Shown piece after piece: positions 29,256 to 38,395 of a stretch of 64,000 nucleotides of DNA. Where the stretch lies: the NCBI GenBank assembly GCA_937969495.1, contig CALBVY010000030.1:1-64000 (forward strand). Direction: 5' to 3'. The notes under the pieces are model-generated. The model ran no database searches. It was not told where the DNA came from and was given only the letters and a program-made list of their open reading frames with translations. The position numbers and the translations under genes were made by a program. Within the stretch, counting starts at the first letter, position 1; each line of letters opens with the position of its first letter. Origin of the DNA: an uncultured Verrucomicrobiales bacterium. GTDB lineage: Bacteria > Verrucomicrobiota > Verrucomicrobiia > Verrucomicrobiales > Akkermansiaceae.

Positions 29256-30068
29256 TTAATTACTCACTGGCTTACTCAAAACAACAGCGTCACCTGGCTG
29301 AACAACCATTCCTGGAGTCATAGCTTTATAGTCAATGTCAGCAATGATACGGTTGCCTTCAATAGCATTGATCTTAAGATTACCGATATAGCCAGTACCA
29401 CGTTTAACGATAAGCTTAGAAACATTATTAACAGGCATATTGCTTGGAACACTAATGGTGACAAAGCCCCAATCATGATTCACTGCAGTGATACGCCCTT
29501 CGGCGGAATTCCCTTTGAGACGGCTTGCACGTTTAGCGATGCGTTGTTGCATATCTTCAATCTGCTCTTCACCAGCATCAGCGCGCTTTTCAGCTACCTT
29601 CACATTGACTTCAAGTTCTTCAAGTTGCTTATTTGCCAGTTTAAGATCGTCTTCTAGCTTCTGTACTAATCCTGGAATTTGATCGAGCTCCACATTCCCT
29701 CCAAGCTCAGCAGCAAGGCTCTGTTTAACTTGGACGATCAAGTCCTGAGTCTTATCCATTTTTTCCTTTTGCCCAGCAATTTTATTAGCCCATGAAGCTG
29801 CTGATTTTTTAGCAAGTTGAAGCTGACTTTGGGTGTTGTCACGGTTGGCTTCAAGCTCTGCGAGGATTTTTTTAGCAGTGTTAAGTTCACCCTCCATGGC
29901 ATCCGCTTCAGCGTCAGTTTTTTTGGTAGTTGCTTTGCGAGCTTCGTTTTCAGTATCAAGCTGCTTACGAGCAGCCTGCATTTTCTCAAACTTGCCCATG
30001 CTACTGTAAGAGAACCAACCACCTGCGGCGATGGCGACGATGGCGACGATGTAAATAATAGCTTTCAT
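29256..30068 (-). CDS. Coiled-coil protein with N-terminal TM/signal helix; paralog of the next gene
   Basis: N-terminal hydrophobic helix, long coiled coil, C-terminal beta module ITAVNHDWGFVTISVPSNMPVNNVSKLIVKRGTGYIGNLKINAIEGNRIIADI. Confidence 0.65.
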   Translation of the reverse strand: MKAIIYIVAIVAIAAGGWFSYSSMGKFEKMQAARKQLDTENEARKATTKKTDAEADAMEGELNTAKKILAELEANRDNTQSQLQLAKKSAASWANKIAGQKEKMDKTQDLIVQVKQSLAAELGGNVELDQIPGLVQKLEDDLKLANKQLEELEVNVKVAEKRADAGEEQIEDMQQRIAKRASRLKGNSAEGRITAVNHDWGFVTISVPSNMPVNNVSKLIVKRGTGYIGNLKINAIEGNRIIADIDYKAMTPGMVVQPGDAVVLSKPVSN

Positions 30069-30126
30069 AATACGTAAAGTAGGTGTGATGTGTAAATCGT
30101 TAGGAAATTAAATGATCAAAGGATCT

Positions 30127-30933
30127 TTATTGGGCAACGGCTGCGGTAGCTTCTGGCTTAGCGGCCTCACTCTCTGCAACGACAGTATCACCGATTTGTA
30201 GTGTGGTGCCATCAGCTACGGAATCCAGAACGATATCAGCAGCAGCTCGGCCTGCCTCAACAGCTGTTACTTGCAGCTTACCAATAACTTCACCACCGCG
30301 TAGAACGTCAAGGCGAGAATCTGTGACTACACCTTGAGAGTCACCAGCCGAGAGAATGACAAACCCCCAGTTACGATAAACGGAACTGATACTTGTGCGA
30401 AGAGAAGGAAAAGATTTCCCGGAGCTTTGAAGATCAATAAGCTTACGGACAGCGCTCACTCTTTCTTCTGCATTTTTACTACGCTGCAGTAGGTTTGCTA
30501 AACTTGTTTCATAAGTAGCAATCTCGCTTTGAGCAGCACTAAGATCACTCTGCATACGCTTTACTTTAGGAACCAACTCGTCTGGATCAGGTAGCCCCTT
30601 AAGAGTATCATCGGCATTTGCAATTTTAGCTTCATTAGCTTTGTGCTCAGCCGAAAGTGTATCTACTTCTTTCTTGGCAGACTCAAAAAGAGCTGTGACT
30701 TCATCAAACTCAGCCTGAACATCTTTTGCCGCTGCAAGATTCTTATCTCTATCAGCTTCTGCAGCTACAAGCCGAGCCTGTTCTTTAGCAAGTTCTTTTT
30801 CCGTAGATACTTTAAGCTGTAAAGCACTCTTGTTAGTAGCTATTTCTGCTTCATAGGCTCCTTTGTTCTTAAATGCAACAAAAGCTGCGGCAGCTAGGAG
30901 GACAGCTGCGATGGTTCCAAATACTGTAGACAT
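30127..30933 (-). CDS. Coiled-coil protein with N-terminal TM/signal helix; tandem paralog
   Basis: Same layout; C-terminal ISSVYRNWGFVILSAGDSQGVVTDSRLDVLRGGEVIGKLQVTAVEAGRAAADI. Confidence 0.65.
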   Translation of the reverse strand: MSTVFGTIAAVLLAAAAFVAFKNKGAYEAEIATNKSALQLKVSTEKELAKEQARLVAAEADRDKNLAAAKDVQAEFDEVTALFESAKKEVDTLSAEHKANEAKIANADDTLKGLPDPDELVPKVKRMQSDLSAAQSEIATYETSLANLLQRSKNAEERVSAVRKLIDLQSSGKSFPSLRTSISSVYRNWGFVILSAGDSQGVVTDSRLDVLRGGEVIGKLQVTAVEAGRAAADIVLDSVADGTTLQIGDTVVAESEAAKPEATAAVAQ

Positions 30934-31123
30934 GATTGTAGGTTAGTGTGTTGAAATCTTTATGATTTCTGTGTGATGAGTGAAACTACTGTCTAAAGGG
31001 GGGCGTCGGCAATACCAAACTTACGCAATTTTACTCTTGCACATGTTACTCTTTCCCTCTTCAGACTCGTTAGCGCAATGAAAGTAAGGTAAATCCATCC
31101 CTTACTTTGCCCTGCAATCCACC

Positions 31124-32845
31124 ATGAAGACCATTCTCCGTATTTTTTCCTATTTAGGTAAGTATCCAAGACTCGCCACAGCTCAGCTTGTCTGCGCGAT
31201 TCTTATGACTCTAATGTTATTGGCATTCCCGATGATGACAGGAAAAGTTAAGCGAGAGGTAATCGATAATGGCGCAATAGACTCCCTACTGCCTTTCATG
31301 GCTGTCGTTATCGTCGCCTTTTTCGCGCGCGATTTTTTTAATTTCCTGCGTATTTTAATCAATAATACATTTGAGCAAAAAGCGATCTACGACTTACGTT
31401 CTGAACTTTATGATAAACTTCAGCGACTTCGGCTAAAGTGGTTTGATGACCGCCGCACTGGAGACGTAATGACTCGTGTGGCAGAAGATGTTCCACAAAT
31501 GGAGCGAGTATTGATCGATGGGATCGAGCAGGGGCTCATCGCTGTTTTACAAATTTTAATTGTTACCATTTTTTTGATGACGCGCTCTCCCATCCTCGCG
31601 CTATCCGCACTGGCACCCATCCCTTTACTTATTATAGGCGCTTGGTTTTACACACGCCATGCAGCCAAGCGATACCGACAGGTCCGAAAAGCCACCGGGG
31701 AAATGAACTCCATGCTGCACGATAACATCGCAGGCATTCGGCAAATCAAATCATACGCCGCAGAGGACGAAGAGCATCAGTCTTTTAATAAAACATCAAG
31801 TGCAGTGCGAAAGGCCAATCTCGCGGTCATGAAAGCTTGGGCGATTTATTCACCGAGCATGAGCTTTTTTAACTCCATTGGCTATACCCTCGTGTTAGGC
31901 GTGGGTGCTTGGGAAATTCATAACGGTAGACTGGGTTCTGACGTGCTGCTAGAGTTCTTCACCATCATTTGGGCTTTGTATGAACCGATCACACGTCTAC
32001 ACCAGCTCAATCAGATGACGCAGTCTTCACGTGCAGCTGCCGAGCGCGTCTTTGCCATTCTTGATGAGGATAATGAAATCCATACCAAAGATGGAAATCC
32101 CCTCCCCGTTCCTCTAAAGGGACATGTTAAGTTCACGGACTTAAACTTCTCCTATGGTGACAGCCCTACACTTCGCAATATCAATCTGGAAGCAAAACCA
32201 GGACAAACCATCGCACTTGTAGGCTCCACAGGTGCAGGGAAATCTACCATTGTAAATCTCCTCTGCCGTTTCTATGAGTATAACAATGGCTCTATCACAA
32301 TCGACGGCGTAGAGCTCAACAAAACTAATAAAAAATCGCTGCGTTCTGCCATTGGCTACGTCACCCAAGACGCCTTCCTTTTCAATGGGCCAGTACGTGA
32401 GAATTTACATTTAGCACAGCGTGATGCCAGTGATGAGGCAATGTGGAACGCTCTTCGCGCGGCAAATGCTGAGCAATTTGTGCAAGCTCTCCCAGAGGGA
32501 CTCGACACCATCGTCGGGGAACGCGGGGTCAAGCTATCGGGTGGAGAAAGACAACGGCTATCCATTGCTAGAGCGTTACTCAAGAACCCTCCTATACTTT
32601 TGTTAGACGAAGCCACTGCCTCCGTAGACAGTGAGACAGAGCAGCTTATTCAAGAAGCCCTCGATCGGCTCATGGAAAGCCGCACCGCCTTTGTCATCGC
32701 CCACCGTCTATCAACCATCCGTAATGCCGACGTGATTCACGTATTAGACAAAGGTCGCATTATTGAAACAGGCACTCACAAAGAACTCCTAGCACTCGGC
32801 GGCAAATACACCAAACTTTCCAAGCAATCGTTTTTGGAAGAGTAA
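31124..32845 (+). CDS. ABC transporter, fused permease/ATPase (MsbA/LmrA-like)
   Basis: Six-TM N-terminal half; LVGSTGAGKSTIVNLL, LSGGERQRLSIARALL, ILLLDEATASVD. Confidence 0.93.
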   Translation: MKTILRIFSYLGKYPRLATAQLVCAILMTLMLLAFPMMTGKVKREVIDNGAIDSLLPFMAVVIVAFFARDFFNFLRILINNTFEQKAIYDLRSELYDKLQRLRLKWFDDRRTGDVMTRVAEDVPQMERVLIDGIEQGLIAVLQILIVTIFLMTRSPILALSALAPIPLLIIGAWFYTRHAAKRYRQVRKATGEMNSMLHDNIAGIRQIKSYAAEDEEHQSFNKTSSAVRKANLAVMKAWAIYSPSMSFFNSIGYTLVLGVGAWEIHNGRLGSDVLLEFFTIIWALYEPITRLHQLNQMTQSSRAAAERVFAILDEDNEIHTKDGNPLPVPLKGHVKFTDLNFSYGDSPTLRNINLEAKPGQTIALVGSTGAGKSTIVNLLCRFYEYNNGSITIDGVELNKTNKKSLRSAIGYVTQDAFLFNGPVRENLHLAQRDASDEAMWNALRAANAEQFVQALPEGLDTIVGERGVKLSGGERQRLSIARALLKNPPILLLDEATASVDSETEQLIQEALDRLMESRTAFVIAHRLSTIRNADVIHVLDKGRIIETGTHKELLALGGKYTKLSKQSFLEE

Positions 32846-32897
32846 GAGACCTTCAAGGTGCGCACTTTAGTAAATAACCCTCCAATTGAAATTAAAT

Positions 32898-32931
32898 TTG
32901 ACACAGAGACAATTAATAAATAAATGTCTCT
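32898..32931 (+). promoter_or_regulatory. Candidate promoter with internal inverted-repeat operator for the NAD-salvage operon
   Basis: TTGACA at 32898-32903; AGAGACA (32905-32911) N13 TGTCTCT (32925-32931); weak -10-like AT-rich segment around 32914-32926. Confidence 0.5.
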
Positions 32932-32958
32932 CGGACACTAATATTAAATACCTAAGAA

Positions 32959-33774
32959 ATGATCACAGTCAACAATCACGAAATCAAACATTTCACCTTC
33001 CCTGGTGGAGAGTGCCAAGTAGCCCTAGATGACATAGAGATTCACAATGTCACAGAGATCGAAGCATTTCTCTATACCTCAAATGAAATCATGCAGCTAC
33101 TACTTACCGTAGATGCACTACGTAGAGTTAATAGTGAAACCAAAATCAACCTAACACTTCCTTACCTTCCTTACGCTAGACAAGATAGAGTATGTAATTA
33201 TGGCGAGGCTTTATCCATTAAAGTAATGGCAGATCTCATCAATACACTCAAAGCAAATCAGGTTTATCTATTTGATCCACACTCTGAGGTAGCTGAGGCA
33301 CTGATTGATAATGTAATCGTCACTCCTCAGGAAGACATCGCGATACGGCTAAAAAACTTTATTTATGAAGAAAATCTCGTGCTTATTTCTCCAGATGCGG
33401 GTGCAGAGAAAAAAACCTACCGCCTCGCTAAAAAACTTCATAAGACAAAAATTCCTGTTGATGTTATCACAGCGAGCAAAAAACGTGATACTCAAACAGG
33501 GAATATCACAGAGACCAACTTATACGGCAATGTAAAAGGACGTAACGTCATCATCATCGATGACATCTGTGATGGAGGACGAACCTTTATCGAGCTCGCC
33601 AAAACACTAAAAGAAGAAGGAGCAGAAGACATCTACCTTTATGTCACGCACGGCATCTTCTCCAAAGGAATCGAAGCACTCACCCCTTACTTTAATCACA
33701 TATTTTGCTACTACAGTTTTCTAAAAACAGAAGAAGTAGATGCTCAACAACTAACAATTTTAAAAACCAACTGA
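32959..33774 (+). CDS. Divergent ribose-phosphate pyrophosphokinase-like protein (NadV-associated type)
   Basis: VDALRR, LPYLPYARQDR, DPHSEVAEALIDN, VIIIDDICDGGRTFIELAKTL (PRPP loop). Confidence 0.88.
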   Translation: MITVNNHEIKHFTFPGGECQVALDDIEIHNVTEIEAFLYTSNEIMQLLLTVDALRRVNSETKINLTLPYLPYARQDRVCNYGEALSIKVMADLINTLKANQVYLFDPHSEVAEALIDNVIVTPQEDIAIRLKNFIYEENLVLISPDAGAEKKTYRLAKKLHKTKIPVDVITASKKRDTQTGNITETNLYGNVKGRNVIIIDDICDGGRTFIELAKTLKEEGAEDIYLYVTHGIFSKGIEALTPYFNHIFCYYSFLKTEEVDAQQLTILKTN

Positions 33775-33775
33775 T

Positions 33776-35260
33776 ATGAAAAATAATCCACTTACTGCCA
33801 TCGACTTTTATAAAGCCGATCACCGGCGTCAATATCCGGAAGGAACTACTGAGGTTTATGCAAACTTCACCCCAAGAGCGAGCCATCTTGCGCGAGTGAT
33901 CGATGAACACTTCGATAATAAAATCGTCGTTTTTGGGCTTCAGTATTTCATTAAAGACTTCCTCCAAGAAACTTGGGTGAAGGAATTCTTTGAACAACCA
34001 AAAGAAAAAGTCATCAAGGCTTACCAAAGAAGAATAGATACAGCCCTAGGCCCAAATGCCATTGATGTAACACACATCGAAAAACTACATGACCTTGGCT
34101 ATTTACCGATTAAAATCAAAGCACTACCAGAGGGTAAGCGCTGTCCTATCGGAGTGCCATGCATCACGATCGTAAATACTCTACCAGATTTTTTCTGGCT
34201 GACGAACTATCTGGAAAGTGTCATTTCTGCTTACCTATGGAAGCCGATTACATCTGCTACAACCGCCTTTGAATATAAAAAGTTACTCAAACAATATGCA
34301 GCGAAAACAGGAACTGATAAAGGGTTTATCCAGTTTCAAGCACACGACTTCTCTTTCAGAGGCATGAGTGGACTGGAAGATGCCGCTCTGAGTGGAGCTG
34401 GTCACCTTACCTCTTTCTGGGGAACAGATACTGTAGCAGCGATCGACTTTACCGAGCACTATTACGGAGCTAATGCTGATCAAGAAATGATAGGAGGCTC
34501 TGTGCCAGCTACTGAGCACTCTGTAATGTGTATGGGTATGCAAGATGGCGAACTAGGAACCTTCCAGCGACTCATCAATGAAGTCTACCCACATGGCATA
34601 GTATCTATCGTATCTGATACTTGGGATTTCTGGAAAGTGATCACGGAATATACTGTGATACTGAAGGCCCAAATCCTCGCTAGAGATGGCAAGGTCGTGA
34701 TCCGCCCAGATAGTGGTGATCCTGTAAAGATCGTCGCCGGTGATCCAGATGCGGCTGAGGGAACCCCTGAATACAAAGGAGCTATCGAATGCCTCTGGGA
34801 AGTATTTGGAGGAACTCGCACAGCGACTGGGCACAAGCTCCTCGATCCACACATCGGGCTTATCTACGGTGATTCTATTACATTAGAAAGAGCTGAGCAA
34901 ATACTACAGCAGCTTGAAACCAAAGGCTTTGCTTCTGGAAATGTAGTCTTCGGAGTAGGATCTTTTACTTATCAATACGTCACCAGAGACACCTTTGGGT
35001 TTGCCATGAAAGCAACCAGTGGGGTGGTCAACGGTGAGAGACGAGATATTTTCAAAGATCCAAAAACCGATAACGGCACGAAGAAATCTGCTAAAGGGCT
35101 CTTACGAGTCGAAAATGAGCAAGGAACCTATGTCTTGCACGATCAACAAACTGAAGAACAAGAAGCACAAGGCTCTCTTGAAACCGTTTATAAAGATGGC
35201 CGACTCATCAAAGAGTTCAACTTAAAGACAATTCGTGAGAATCTTGCTAAAGAGTTATAA
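33776..35260 (+). CDS. nadV: Nicotinamide phosphoribosyltransferase-like protein
   Basis: VPATEHSVM, KVVIRPDSGDPVKIV, VFGVGSFTYQYVTRDTFGFAMKAT; starts 2 nt after the Prs-like stop. Confidence 0.9.
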   Translation: MKNNPLTAIDFYKADHRRQYPEGTTEVYANFTPRASHLARVIDEHFDNKIVVFGLQYFIKDFLQETWVKEFFEQPKEKVIKAYQRRIDTALGPNAIDVTHIEKLHDLGYLPIKIKALPEGKRCPIGVPCITIVNTLPDFFWLTNYLESVISAYLWKPITSATTAFEYKKLLKQYAAKTGTDKGFIQFQAHDFSFRGMSGLEDAALSGAGHLTSFWGTDTVAAIDFTEHYYGANADQEMIGGSVPATEHSVMCMGMQDGELGTFQRLINEVYPHGIVSIVSDTWDFWKVITEYTVILKAQILARDGKVVIRPDSGDPVKIVAGDPDAAEGTPEYKGAIECLWEVFGGTRTATGHKLLDPHIGLIYGDSITLERAEQILQQLETKGFASGNVVFGVGSFTYQYVTRDTFGFAMKATSGVVNGERRDIFKDPKTDNGTKKSAKGLLRVENEQGTYVLHDQQTEEQEAQGSLETVYKDGRLIKEFNLKTIRENLAKEL

Positions 35261-35266
35261 CCAATC

Positions 35267-35752
35267 ATGAAAGCTAAACTAATAACGGGTAATCTACTCG
35301 ATCAAAAAGTTGATGCGATTGTGAATCCATGGAATCGCAATCTGGTTCCATGGTGGTTGCTTCTTCCTCAAGGTGTATCTGGCGCCATAAAAAAACAAGC
35401 TGGATCGGATCCATTTAAAGAATTACGAAAAATTGGAATACTTCCACTGGGGTCTGCAGCTGTAACAAACGCAGGTAAGCTACCATTTAAAGGCATCATT
35501 CATGTAGCAGGCATCAATCATTTTTGGGTTTCATCTGAGAAATCAATCAGGCTATCGGTACGTTCGGCTATTAAAAAAGCGAAAGAGTATTCATTTAATT
35601 CCATAGCTTTCCCTCTAATCGGCGCAGGCACAGGTGGAATATCGCCCCAAGCTGTAGAAAGCTTTATCACCGAAGAAATAAACGAGGCTGATTTTACTGG
35701 CGAATGTATCGTCGTTAAATTTTCAGCAAACACATCACATGCGCGAAACTAA
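35267..35752 (+). CDS. Macro domain (ADP-ribose-binding-like) protein
   Basis: AKLITGNLLDQKVDAIVNPWN, GVSGAIKKQAG, FPLIGAGTGGISPQAV. Confidence 0.88.
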   Translation: MKAKLITGNLLDQKVDAIVNPWNRNLVPWWLLLPQGVSGAIKKQAGSDPFKELRKIGILPLGSAAVTNAGKLPFKGIIHVAGINHFWVSSEKSIRLSVRSAIKKAKEYSFNSIAFPLIGAGTGGISPQAVESFITEEINEADFTGECIVVKFSANTSHARN

Positions 35753-36479
35753 TAACAAAGAAGAAAAGCAATTCTGGAAAGATTATGATCCTTCGCAGTT
35801 TAAAAAGCCGAGCATGGCAGTCGATACTGCTATATTTACCATTCTCGACTCTGAGCTACACGTTCTGATGATTCAAAGAGATGAACACCCTTTTAAAGAT
35901 CAATGGTCACTCGTCGGTGGATATATTGATATAGAAAAAGATCACTCACTAGAAGACACCGCCAAACGTAAACTTAAAGAAAAAACAGGTGTTGATACTC
36001 CTTATTTAGAACAAGTTGAAACAGTTGGAAATAATACACGTGATCCTAGAGAATGGACCGTATCCACATCCTACTTCGCTCTTTTACCATCAGAAAATAT
36101 CCGTTTAAAATCAGGTAAAGGAGCGTCAAATATCGAGTGGATAAAAATCTCAAGTTACCAGTCAATAGATCTGGCTTTTGATCATCAATACATATTAACA
36201 AAGTGCCTCGAACGCCTCAAAGCTAAATCACTCTACACCACACTCCCTATTAATCTCATGCCAGAATCCTTTACCATGTCTGAACTTCAGCGTATTTATG
36301 AAATAATTCTTGGTAAAACGATTCAACAAAAATCATTCCGCAGAAGAATAAAAAATAGCGACATCCTCATGGAAACAGGTGAGATGAAAGCTACAGGTAA
36401 AAGACCAGCCGCCTTCTACAAGATCAAGGAAGAGGCACAAACCCACTTCTTCACTCGAACTATTGAGAGCCTTTCATAA
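35739..36479 (+). CDS. NrtR-like transcriptional regulator: degenerate Nudix domain plus C-terminal winged helix
   Basis: AVDTAIFTILDSELHVLMIQRDEHPFKDQWSLVGGYIDIEKDHSLEDTAKRKLKEKTGVD; C-terminal TMSELQRIYEIILGKTIQQKSFRRRIKNSDIL. Overlaps the macro gene end. Confidence 0.85.
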   Translation: MRETNNKEEKQFWKDYDPSQFKKPSMAVDTAIFTILDSELHVLMIQRDEHPFKDQWSLVGGYIDIEKDHSLEDTAKRKLKEKTGVDTPYLEQVETVGNNTRDPREWTVSTSYFALLPSENIRLKSGKGASNIEWIKISSYQSIDLAFDHQYILTKCLERLKAKSLYTTLPINLMPESFTMSELQRIYEIILGKTIQQKSFRRRIKNSDILMETGEMKATGKRPAAFYKIKEEAQTHFFTRTIESLS

Positions 36480-36530
36480 ATAAATTATAGCTGTCTCAAA
36501 TTCCTACGTTTTCAAAATCCCCACCCATAA

Positions 36531-36563
36531 AAAACGGCGGTCACCGAAGTGAGCCGCCGTTTT
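36531..36563 (-). terminator. Terminator after rpsD (usable from both sides)
   Basis: AAAACGGCGGTCACcgaaGTGAgCCGCCGTTTT. Confidence 0.85.
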
Positions 36564-36586
36564 GAAATGTTTACTTACTCTGTGGA

Positions 36587-37198
36587 TTAACGTGAGTAAA
36601 GTTCGACCACGAGCTGGACATTCACCTGAGCGTCCATGTCATCGTTCTCAGGAACGCGTGTGATAGAGCCTTTCATCGCGGTGCGGTCAAGCTCAAGCCA
36701 ATCCTTAAGTGGAACTGCCTGAGTAAGATCCATGTAACGGAGTCCAAGCTGCTGTGAGCTAGGCTTTGCCTGCACGGAGATAACATCACCAGGCTTACAC
36801 TGGTAACTAGGGATGTCTACGCGCTTGCCATTCACCTCGATGTGACCGTGATTCACCAGCTGACGTGATGCAGAACGGGTGTTGCCAAGGCCGAGACGGT
36901 AGCACACGTTATCGAGACGAAGCTCAAGAATCTGAAGGAGGAGGTCACCGGTAATTCCGCGGCGACGACTTGCTTCCGCGTAGTATAGGCGGAACTGCTT
37001 CTCAAGAACACCATATTGAAAACGGAGCTTTTGCTTCTCACCAAGAGCTACTGCGTAGTCGGACTTCTTCCGGCGGCCAGCGCGAACACCGTGTTGGCCG
37101 GGAGGGAAGTTACGACGCTCAAGCGCCTTGGAAGGTCCGAAGAGGGCGACGCCAAAACGGCGGCTGATTTTGTCTTTTGGGCCAGTATAACGAGCCAT
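36587..37198 (-). CDS. rpsD: 30S ribosomal protein S4
   Basis: MARYTGPKDKISRRFGVALFG; QLVNHGHIEVNGKRVDIPSYQCKPGDVI. Confidence 0.98.
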   Translation of the reverse strand: MARYTGPKDKISRRFGVALFGPSKALERRNFPPGQHGVRAGRRKKSDYAVALGEKQKLRFQYGVLEKQFRLYYAEASRRRGITGDLLLQILELRLDNVCYRLGLGNTRSASRQLVNHGHIEVNGKRVDIPSYQCKPGDVISVQAKPSSQQLGLRYMDLTQAVPLKDWLELDRTAMKGSITRVPENDDMDAQVNVQLVVELYSR

Positions 37199-37236
37199 GA
37201 TAATAAAATAGTTAGAGAGTTAGTAAAATGTGCTAA

Positions 37237-37806
37237 TTACACGCGGCGCGCTTTCTTAGGGCGGCAGCCGTTATGAGGGATCGGGGTCACGTCCTTGATA
37301 GCCGTGATATTGATTCCAAGACCTTGCACGGCACGAACGGCAGATTCACGTCCGGACCCTGGGCCTTTCACGCGAACTTCTGCTTCCTTGAAGCCATGAC
37401 TCATCGCCTGACGGCAGGCATCTTGAGAAACCACTTGAGCTGCATATGCGGTGCTCTTACGTGATCCCTTAAAGCCCATCTTACCAGCGCTAGACCATCC
37501 AATGGAGTTACCAGAATAATCGGTTACACTAACGAGAGTGTTGTTGAAAGTAGCGGTGATGTGAACGATACCGGAGATAACGTTTTTGCTTTTCTTGGCC
37601 TTGTGAATGCGTACTTGCTCTTCCTCTTCGCCGATAAGCTCGGCAAAGATGTCGCGCTTTTTCTCAGGTGCTTTAGGAGCATCCTCAGCGGCAGCAGGAG
37701 CGTCGGTAGTAGCATCAGCAGGCTCTTCAGTGACAGGAGCGGAAGCTTCAGGAGCCTCGGCAGCAGGTGTTTCTACTGCATCGTCTTTGATTTCTTCTTC
37801 AGACAT
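37237..37806 (-). CDS. rpsK: 30S ribosomal protein S11 with acidic N-terminal extension
   Basis: [59 protein letters not shown]. Confidence 0.97.
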   Translation of the reverse strand: MSEEEIKDDAVETPAAEAPEASAPVTEEPADATTDAPAAAEDAPKAPEKKRDIFAELIGEEEEQVRIHKAKKSKNVISGIVHITATFNNTLVSVTDYSGNSIGWSSAGKMGFKGSRKSTAYAAQVVSQDACRQAMSHGFKEAEVRVKGPGSGRESAVRAVQGLGINITAIKDVTPIPHNGCRPKKARRV

Positions 37807-37832
37807 AATGTTAGATTAGTTAAAATGGATAA

Positions 37833-38201
37833 TTACTTCACTACACCAACTGTGCGCTTCTTCCCTTTACGGGTGCGAGCATTCGTGCTGGTGCGCTGAC
37901 CACGGACGGGGAGACCGACACGGTGGCGGATACCACGGTAGCAGTTAATAGAGGTGAGGCGCTTCATAGCGGCCTGTTTCTCACGACGAAGATCACCTTC
38001 AATGAGGATACCCTCTGAGGTGATGACTTGAGCGATTTTCACAAGCTGTTCCTCGGTAAGCTTACCGGTGCGGATATCTGGATCCACTCCTGCTTGCTCG
38101 AGAATGCGTGTGGCGGTCTGACGACCAACGCCATAGATGTAGGGAAGAGAAGCTTCGATGCGCTTCTCATTCGGGATTTCAATACCGAAGATACGTGCCA
38201 T
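37833..38201 (-). CDS. rpsM: 30S ribosomal protein S13
   Basis: [56 protein letters not shown]. Confidence 0.98.
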   Translation of the reverse strand: MARIFGIEIPNEKRIEASLPYIYGVGRQTATRILEQAGVDPDIRTGKLTEEQLVKIAQVITSEGILIEGDLRREKQAAMKRLTSINCYRGIRHRVGLPVRGQRTSTNARTRKGKKRTVGVVK

Positions 38202-38395
38202 AATCCTGTTTTTTCTGGATGGTTATTTATATTAGTGTGACGTGCTCATCCCCTGGAATTTCCCATGGTATGATAATCAAATAGATGTTCCTGCACGCCG
38301 CGCGGGAGGGCGTATTTAGCAGAGATCTTCCCAGTAGCAAGCGAGAATTGATCTTTTTCCCTTTATTTTCAGAGGCTTTACCGATCTTGCTTTAT

